From: Aphanomyces cochlioides
Taxonomy: Eukaryota > Oomycota > Saprolegniomycetes > Saprolegniales > Verrucalvaceae
Length of the DNA stretch: 64,000 nt
Direction of reading: 5' to 3'
NCBI GenBank assembly: GCA_019828595.1
Contig: JAHQRK010000002.1
Coordinates: forward strand, 3,162,001 to 3,226,000
Shown here: piece after piece, positions 57,131 to 64,000 of the stretch
Layout of the letters: every line of letters begins with the position of its first letter
Numbering within the stretch: the stretch's first letter is position 1
The notes under the pieces: generated by a model
What the model was told of the DNA's origin: nothing
Databases searched by the model: none
What the model saw: only the letters and a program-made list of their open reading frames with translations
Translations under genes and position numbers: made by a program

Positions 57131-60100
57131 ATGGCGACCAAGCCTTCGTCGTTCGAGGTGATCCGACGCAAATGCCTCGACGCGGCATGGGTGGCCAACG
57201 TATCGGCTACACTTGGCATCGACCCAAAGGCTCGGGACAGCCAAAACCGACTCGTGTATCCCTGGCTGCGTCCGTCGCTCCAGCCGCCAAGTTCAAAGTA
57301 CCGACGAGAATGCGACACCGTCTCCTTACTCATGTCGTGTAGATCAATGACGAACGGCAATATCTCCCGACGGCGTTCCAGCCATCATGCTTTGGAGGCG
57401 GAGAGGCTCTGCACGGCGTGGGCGAAACAATCTTTGTCTCCAACAGCAGCCAAGCCAGCCGTGGAAAGTTCCAAGGCACGTTTGTCATGGAATGGAATGG
57501 ATGGACAACGCACGCCTTGACCTCCATGACGCTCTCCATCCTCCTCCAGGAAATGGTCTCTCAGCTATCCAAAGTCGACTGAGACTCATCGAATTCGTCC
57601 TGAATAGCTCGGCTATGACGTGTCGTACTTTGAAACCGCGGGGGAACGCTCTGTACCCAGCGGATGTCGTCCGTGCGACTCGGGACGAGCGTGCCAACGC
57701 ATTTCAACGCTGAAGTCTGGTCTGCCGCAAAGCTAGGCATCCTCAACGTCTACGCAAACGAGTCGACGTGGGCTGGCAATGGCTACACCGGCTTGTACGT
57801 ATCGTATTCCTTCCATCCACAGCTGATGTCGATAGATCTGGGTAGTATACGCTCACAGCGAATGTCCAAGAAGCGCTGAAAGGACCAAATTCGACCCAAG
57901 GTGAGCTCCCACGACGCTACGTGACTTGTGACTTGTGCAGGCTCGTTCCAGCGGCCATACTCGGCGGATTTCTGGCACGAGTACATTCGATCGAACGACT
58001 TGATCAACTTCTACTCGGTCAATGAGAGCAACATCTCAGCGTTGGCGAGCTCCGACAACTGTACTGATGGCACGATGGGATGCAACAACGGTTGCTCCAA
58101 GTCACGCGCGTGCATTCTAGCGGAAGCTCAAGGTGCATTTGTCTCCCATCAAGTCGTGACTGCTCGATCGTGCTGCAGGCCAACCTTGCATGCTGGTTTT
58201 GATGATGTACACATATTATGATCCTGGTTTTCTCGAATCCGCGCTCTCCAACAACGACGTGCCAGCGTATGTCTGCTTTGCAGGCTACAGTGGCTTGCAA
58301 GACGCTGTCGTGGACATCATGAACAAGAACGGCACCGTGACGTTCTATCACTACGAGCCCGATTTATTCCACATGCAGTATGATGGCCTTTTCACTCGCA
58401 TTGCCCTGCCAAAGACGGATCCACAGATCGTAGCGCGGGCGACAGGATCCTTTGGGGAGACGAGGTACGATCACTACTCGAACTCTTGGTCATCTTCGTG
58501 ACGACGTTGTAGCACTCAGAGGACGTCGAATCCGATCAATGTGGACTTTCCATACCAGACGCTCATGAAATATACATCCAAAGTGGTCAACCAAGATCAG
58601 TATCTCTCCAACTTTCTCGGCCGCTTTCAAATTACGCAACTCGATATCAATGCGCTGCTTGGTGCATTTGCCATCCTGGACGACGACCCAGCAGTGGCAG
58701 ATCCAACGTTCGCGACGTCTTGCAAGTGGATCAAAGCCAACTACATGATCTGGAAAAACTGGATCGATCGACTTCCACTCTGCACCGTCAATGACCACAT
58801 GCAGTTTACAATTGCAGGATGCAACAACACGAACGCCACTTCGTTCAGGAACGTCTCGTTCGCGTGGACAACGCCAGACCCGACGAATGCATCTTTGCCA
58901 TATTCGTGCGACGGTGGATTGAATGCCTTGCCGCCGCCGATTCTGACGAGTCGGTCTTGCGACTGGCTCCGCTCTGGCTTTGACGAGTGGATCCCATGGA
59001 TCAAGGCGAAACCAGTGTGCGACTCGTCGTACTACAACTACACCGTCTCGTCTTGCGATGCGAATGCCCAGCGCATGGTCAAGTATGCGTGGTTCTTACC
59101 ACAGCTCAACGACTCGACCAAGTCGATCGAATGCGTCGGTGGCGTCGCGCTCCCAGCAAGCCTTCTCATCCGCTGCGACTATATCCCGACCGACTCGAGT
59201 GTAAACCACGACAACTCGCGCACTCAACCTTTGACATGCATAGGCCTACACGAGCATGATGGCGTTGGCGGTCATTTTGATCGTGGTGATCGTGATCTGT
59301 GCGGTTGGAGTCGTTTTCTTCCGCAAATACACTGTCATCAAGCGTGCGCAATGGCCTCTTTTGCTTACGATGCTTCTTGGGGGATTTCTCCTCTGCGTCT
59401 ATGTCCTCGTAGGCGGTGGTGCGCCGACGGCGAGTTTCTGTGGTTCTCGTCCCGTGCTTCTCGTCTTGGGCTACACGCTCATCTTTGGCTCGCTCTTCGT
59501 CAAGAGCCTCCGAGTGTATTGGATCTTCTCCAACAAGTCGCTCAAGAAAGTCACGGTCAGCTTGTGGATGATCGTCAAGATCCTCCTCGTCTTGCTTGGC
59601 ATTGAAATAGGTCGGAGCTGCTCGATCTACGTCAGCTTACTCTTGGCCTAGTCATTCTCATCGCATGGACTTTCCACTGCCGACAGTCCAAACCAAGGCA
59701 TCAAAAGAGTTTGTCGGGACTGTCAACTCTGCAGTCTGTCGATCGTCGAGCTTTATCTTTTCAGCGCTCATTATCTTTTGGAAGGCTGTGATCACGTTTG
59801 GTGGCATGTACATGTCGTTCCTCATTCGCAATGCCGGCTCGGACTTTCAAGAGTCTGTGTGGATCTTTGCGTCGTCTTGCATTGTCATGGTCGGTGCGCT
59901 CATTCTGCTACCGATGGCGTACCTGACGGAGCTCTCGCCGACGATCGAGTACACGTTTCAATCCGTGGTGATCGTGCTCGGCACGGTACGCTGTCCTTGT
60001 CAACTCTGGTCATTTTGCATTAGTTGTCTGTCATCGGGTGCATGTTGGTGCCAAAGTTTTTCCGCCTCGGGGATCAAATCGCGTCGTCCAAGTCGAAACA

Positions 60101-60242
60101 AACGGGAAGATCGTCCAACAAGAGCTCCAAATTGCAGTCCACTACGAAGGTTCACTTGAGATTTCCACCAAGCGACTCGCAAGCGAGAACAACGTCCTCC
60201 TCCGTACAGATGAAGAAACCTGCACCCTCAGGGGTGCACTAA
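57131..60242 (+). CDS. Class-C G-protein-coupled receptor with large extracellular domain (probably frameshifted)
   Basis: Nine or ten exons; introns seen at 57557-57607, 57799-57845, 57901-57940, 58133-58178, 58465-58512, 59201-59243, 59611-59651, 59986-60023, plus one near 57320-57350 that I cannot place. The extracellular part has a periplasmic-binding-protein-like fold (ETIFVSNSSQASRGKFQGTF, HFNAEVWSAAKLGILNVY), many Asn-glycosylation sites and paired Cys. The 7TM part resembles GABA-B/7tm_3: MMALAVILIVVIVICAVGVV, LGYTLIFGSLFVKSLRVYWI, ALIIFWKAVITFGGMYMSFL, ESVWIFASSCIVMVGALI. Between VILIAWTF (TM5) and the next segment the frame changes at about 59675, so the copy is a pseudogene or has an assembly error. 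The true start is unclear; an ATG at 57131 is used. Cytoplasmic tail Ser/Lys-rich, ending KKPAPSGVH. Confidence 0.6.
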
Positions 60243-61682
60243 ACAGACAAGAAGCGCCAACATCTTCTCGCATGCCGGTCTGCAAGCTACAAGCAATTCG
60301 ATACTTGAAAAATTGACGTAGTATAAAGCAATCCACCGTTTATTCTTTCAACTATGTGCCTTCGAGTTCCGCTCGCTTCACCGCACCACGGCTTCGTCAA
60401 ATCAAGTCCATGACGCAGTAGCATCGCTGGTGATCTCTCTTCATGTAGATTTGGTGCACTGGCGTAAGATCGCGGGTGCAGTTGAGTCTTTCGTGGTGAG
60501 CTTGAACCGTCCCTGCCAAGTTGCGTATTCGTCGTTGGTGGAGATTCCACCACACGACAGCATGGCGTACTAAATTCCCCGTTGGCCTTCGATTCAGTCG
60601 ATCGCATCGAATCGCTCGGTGTGGTGCTCTCACCGTCATGGCGGACCCAAACCCTGCAACCGTCCTGTGGCTATGCTTCGTACTTGTCGTCAGCTCGGTT
60701 GGCAGCGGTGACGTTAACCCCATCATTGTGAAGATCGTCGCTTGTCTTGTGCTTGTCAAAGTCGTCCTTCCCTCCATACGCTCGAATACTTCTTGAATAC
60801 TTTGGCAATTTCAGCTCACAACTGGCATGACATTGCGTCGTGAGGTCGTCGAGGGGGAAATTCACCATTTCGGGGGGAATTTCAGCCGAGGGGGGGGGTC
60901 AGCTAACTCCAGCCTAACTAGGGCATGGTACGGAGGGATAGCTCCAGACACATCTTGGGTCTTCTCTGTGGAGCCTTTCCGTGCTTTGTGAGCTCCAATT
61001 TCTTCTCCATGATCTCTGCAAGCCGGGACAGATCCAGGAGCCACTCCCAGTGCTGATTGTTCAAAGTGTTTCGAACGCACACATTCGTCGTGTCCACGAT
61101 CAGGAATGATTGTCCTGGCACACGCGCAATCTCGATCAGAGTGGATGGCACGCCCGACGTTGCAACCCACGCCGTGCAAGGATCGAGTCTCCAGCTAAAT
61201 CTACATCTCCAACAAATGCCGGCTCGATTGCCTTCCAGTCCATAATTGACGCCGTGAAATCTGTCCGATTGTCCAGGAATGAGCCCTTTAATTACCCAAC
61301 CTAAGTACATTTGAGACATAAAGAGATCAGTTGTCGTGTAAAATAGGACATTTTTGTACTATTTAAGGTAATTTGCATAAATCGCTAGTCAATGAGACTC
61401 CAATTTCCCACGCGCTCTTTGCTGATATAGCTAGTAGATATCGTTGTGATGTAATATTAGCCGTCAGTTGCAACGTCGTGCGCTACCTTGGTGTGATTTG
61501 ATGCCCATGACGAGACACCAATCGATGGTGGTCGCCAAGTGGACAGAGTGGCGTTGGACACAAACAAGATTGATTGGAACTTCGAACTGCGTTAAAGTCT
61601 ATTTTGATTGGTTCGTAGTCGAAGTCGAAAGATCAACATTCTGGGAGAGAATGTTGTTCCCATCCGTATCCACAAGCATGAG
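60243..61682. other. Intergenic region
   Basis: No gene supported. Contains three long G runs in an imperfect 18-bp repeat (60852-60899) and ATTGG boxes near 61572 and 61607, upstream of HSF-8. A 52-codon hydrophobic frame from about 60641 is not convincing. Confidence 0.45.
60852..60899 (+). repeat. G-run repeat, possible G-quadruplex-prone tract
   Basis: GAGGGGGAAATTCACC, CGGGGGGAATTTCAGCC, GAGGGGGGGGGTCAGC: three imperfect tandem units, each with 5-9 G. Confidence 0.5.
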
Positions 61683-62348
61683 ATGGATGACGAGAAGGGG
61701 CCATTCTCAAAATCCCCGTCGGCGATGAACATGTCTGCGAGTACTTTTGACGTGACCGACTTGGATATCTCGAACCTACTTAATGATGGGCTCTTTGAGT
61801 ACTCGTCTAGCGAGGAGTCGAGCGTGTCGTCGCCGCAGAAACGCTCGCCAGCCAGCAGCCGTGACACGGCGGACGACGACGAGAAACACGTGCCATACTT
61901 GGCGAAACTCTACACAATGCTCGACGAATGCCCGCCGTCGGTTGCCTCGTGGACGCGTAATGGCACGGCGTTTGCAATCTACGACTCGGAATCGCTCGAG
62001 AAAGTTATCATCCCACAGTACTTTCAACCGATCAAATTTGAAAGCTTTGTACGACAGCTCAACTCGTACCGCTTCAAGAAAGCCAAGGCGGTTGTGAATG
62101 ACCGCACGGTGCTTGAGTTCCAACACGCCAACTTTGTTAAAGGTCGCCCCGACATGCTCGACTCGATCAAACGGCGACGACGGATTCGACGCAAAGGCCC
62201 CAAGTCGATCAACGAAATGAACGACACGGAACTGCGAGCAGCCATGACAGATTTGGTCAAATTCGTCCAGACATTGCATGCCGAGCTGCTCGAAACGAAA
62301 GACCTTGCACGAGCTTTGGCCGAGTCAAGGTCACGCAAGGAAAACTAA
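61683..62348 (+). CDS. HSF-type DNA-binding protein, HSF-8 of array
   Basis: Single exon, 221 aa from ATG 61683 (61725 is an alternative). N-terminal motif LDISNLLNDGLFEYSSSEES (27-46), nearly as in HSF-4. DNA-binding domain 71-170: YLAKLYTMLDECPPSVASW, FQPIKFESFVRQLNSYRFKK as recognition helix (Gly to Arg), FVKGRPDMLDSIKRRRRIRR. Then a Met/Asp-rich helix and coiled coil 186-212 (LVKFVQTLHAELLETKDLAR). CCAAT (ATTGG) words lie 75-115 bp upstream. Confidence 0.92.
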   Translation: MDDEKGPFSKSPSAMNMSASTFDVTDLDISNLLNDGLFEYSSSEESSVSSPQKRSPASSRDTADDDEKHVPYLAKLYTMLDECPPSVASWTRNGTAFAIYDSESLEKVIIPQYFQPIKFESFVRQLNSYRFKKAKAVVNDRTVLEFQHANFVKGRPDMLDSIKRRRRIRRKGPKSINEMNDTELRAAMTDLVKFVQTLHAELLETKDLARALAESRSRKEN

Positions 62349-62365
62349 GTTAATTATTGTTACGC

Positions 62366-62620
62366 CTATCTAATGCCATCCCTTTCATTGAGCTTCAACG
62401 TACGTGGCACGTTGTCGTGCAAGCAGGAATGCATGTCTGGATACAATTGCAAGATCTCATTGGTAATTTCGCCACCAGCTGACGACGAAAGCGCATCAGA
62501 GGCAGCTGGACAGTCACCTCGTCTGGTACTCCAAGCAGCTTTTATAGCCATGCGTGTGGCTTTTTTACGCTCCTCAAGAAATTCTAAGCCCCATTCCAGC
62601 TTATGCATAAAGCGTATCCT
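62366..62620 (-). CDS. Small hypothetical protein or terminal exon
   Basis: Open frame with an in-frame ATG (MHKLEWGLEFLEERKKA...), helical and acidic, stop only 17 bp from that of HSF-8, like the other convergent pairs of this window. No family recognised. Confidence 0.25.
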   Translation of the reverse strand, partial: RIRFMHKLEWGLEFLEERKKATRMAIKAAWSTRRGDCPAASDALSSSAGGEITNEILQLYPDMHSCLHDNVPRTLKLNERDGIR

Positions 62621-62683
62621 CCATATACAAGCATTGAGTCGTGCGCATGAACTGATTCTCCAAATTCCTGACGAAATCAACAA

Positions 62684-63308
62684 ACAGGCGATATGAAGCC
62701 CTCATATCTCTGTACACGAAAGAAAACTTATTTCCACGACACATTTATGCAAATGAGCAGACGCTGCCATTTATGCTGACCGTGCTAGTGGGGGGGGCAA
62801 CACGGCTGTGCTTATTTCAAAGCGTCGGGCATGGCGATTGTCCAGCGACTTGGAGGGGCTCATGGGTTGGCAATTCGAAGTGGATACCAGAGCTGAGATG
62901 GGGAACGCAAGATGTAGCGTGATCTACCATGACAGATGTCAATCAATGGGGATTGATATCCATCGTCTGGGGTGGGGCTCGGTAGTTGGTGTCCTTACCA
63001 TGAAGTTGGTGGACATTCCAGTGTGTGACAGTGACCAATGTGTCGATCGGGACGGAGGTCCCATCTGGATTTGCGAAGCAAGAAATTATCTTGAAATTTG
63101 TATACTTGGTCAGATCTTCAAGAATACAATCGGTCGCTGCAACACCGACACTCTGAAAACCAAGCGGAATTTTTAAAAAGCTGCTTAATTTTTAATACAA
63201 ACATCAACATAATGAATAATAAAAATATGAAATGTTGTCATGCTGGAATGTATGTACTGTGTCTTTTTTGGAATCATGCTGTGAGTCGCGCATTTTTGAT
63301 TTGACAAC
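62684..63308. promoter_or_regulatory. Intergenic, with HSF upstream module (partial)
   Basis: AAATTATCTTGAAATTTGTATAC at 63083-63105 matches the TTATATCTTG...TTTGTAT part of the module found before HSF-1, -3 and -4; the TTCCGCTGT part is absent. Nothing else recognised. Confidence 0.35.
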
Positions 63309-63971
63309 ATGACCACCACATTGAGCTTTCCCGAAAGCTTTGTAAATGACTTGGTGCTCGATGGACTCTTCGATCAGGCGTCGTGCGGATCTCTCAGTGA
63401 CGACGGCTTGGATCTCGACTGTGACATCGATTCTGTGACGACCGAATCGTTGGACAAGCTCTGGAAGGGTATATCCAACGACGGGATGACAAATAACGCG
63501 GACAAGACGACCAAGTACTTGGAGAAATTGTACTGCATGCTCGAACAATGCCCAGAATCAATTGCCGCGTGGACGGAAAATGGCACGTCGTTTGCGATCT
63601 TTGACAGCGATACGTTGGAAAAAGTGATGATTCCACGATTCTTCAAGCCGATCAAATTTGAAAGCTTTATGCGTCAACTCAACTCATACGGCTTCCGCAA
63701 GTCCAAATACATGGTCAACGACACCACTGTGGTTGCATTCAGACATGCCAACTTTGTGCGTGGCAAATCGGACGATCTACTGAAAATCAAACGCCGTCGT
63801 CGCGTCAAGCGAAATGGTGCCAAATCGTTTGATGACATGAACGACGAACAGTTGCGTAACTCGATGCGCGATTTGATGTCGTTTGTTCAGACGCTCCACC
63901 AAGAACTCGCCCAGACAAAACAATTGATTCAATCTATGACCGACGTCAAGCCCACGATCATCGCTCTGTAA
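63309..63971 (+). CDS. HSF-type DNA-binding protein, HSF-9 of array
   Basis: Single exon, 220 aa. N-terminal motif VNDLVLDGLFDQAS...LSDDGLDLD (12-37). DNA-binding domain 69-168: YLEKLYCMLEQCPESIAAW, FKPIKFESFMRQLNSYGFRK (recognition helix 117-131), FVRGKSDDLLKIKRRRRVKR. Coiled coil 187-213 (LMSFVQTLHQELAQTKQLIQ). The closest relatives inside the window are HSF-4 and HSF-3. The gene ends just before the right edge, so the array may continue. Confidence 0.93.
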   Translation: MTTTLSFPESFVNDLVLDGLFDQASCGSLSDDGLDLDCDIDSVTTESLDKLWKGISNDGMTNNADKTTKYLEKLYCMLEQCPESIAAWTENGTSFAIFDSDTLEKVMIPRFFKPIKFESFMRQLNSYGFRKSKYMVNDTTVVAFRHANFVRGKSDDLLKIKRRRRVKRNGAKSFDDMNDEQLRNSMRDLMSFVQTLHQELAQTKQLIQSMTDVKPTIIAL

Positions 63972-64000
63972 CACCTTGCCCCCCGTAGATATCTATTCAA

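Noticed and set aside
60918..61319. Minus-strand open frame between GPCR and HSF-8
   Set aside because: Overlaps open frames on the other strand, no family features, no splice-consistent extension.

Overview
The window looks like nuclear DNA of an oomycete (Stramenopila), most likely of the Saprolegniales and possibly Aphanomyces; the genus is inference only. Grounds: compact eukaryotic genes with very short GT-AG introns (about 37-56 nt wherever I could join exons in frame), stop codons of convergent genes only 14-22 bp apart, an expanded family of heat-shock-factor (HSF) genes, and Ty3/gypsy chromoviruses. Nothing bacterial (operons, Shine-Dalgarno sites, CRISPR) is present, and I recognised no tRNA or rRNA gene.

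Left part (1 to about 21.8 kb) is gene-dense housekeeping DNA: a TauE/SafE-type membrane transporter (cut by the left edge, -), a homoserine-dehydrogenase-like gene (+), a SET/SMYD-type methyltransferase (+), the KDEL receptor ERD2 (+), a dethiobiotin-synthetase-like P-loop protein (-), the RNA 5'-kinase CLP1 (+), a lipoyl-domain protein without the lipoylatable lysine (-), mitochondrial aldehyde dehydrogenase (+), a coiled-coil protein (-), ubiquitin fused to ribosomal protein eS30 (+), an SNM1/DCLRE1A-type DNA cross-link repair nuclease (+) and a single-pass membrane protein with LEA2/DUF3712-like repeats (-, with a frameshift).

Middle part (21.8-30 kb): a decayed PIF/Harbinger-like DNA transposon (DDE transposase plus two possible DNA-binding ORFs), then a second, intact-looking copy of the LEA2/DUF3712-like membrane protein (+).

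Right part (30-64 kb): an array of nine small HSF-type genes, five on + (30.1, 31.0, 32.2, 33.6, 37.3 kb), two divergent ones on - (40.1, 41.5 kb) and two on + (61.7, 63.3 kb). Most encode 190-240 aa proteins with one HSF DNA-binding domain, a basic patch and a very short coiled coil. Seven of the nine carry, or keep traces of, an acidic N-terminal motif, and several share an upstream sequence module. The array is interrupted by an ankyrin-repeat gene carrying an insert, by a 12.2 kb nested retrotransposon (44,394-56,617: an inner chromovirus sits inside the 5' LTR of an outer one, both with recognisable target-site duplications), and by a class-C GPCR gene (57.1-60.2 kb) that seems frameshifted, with a partial copy on the other side of the retrotransposon (about 43.6-44.3 kb).

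The housekeeping genes do not form one pathway. The HSF array is the coherent and most interesting unit: a local birth-and-death family of minimal HSF-like regulators, probably retaining common upstream control.
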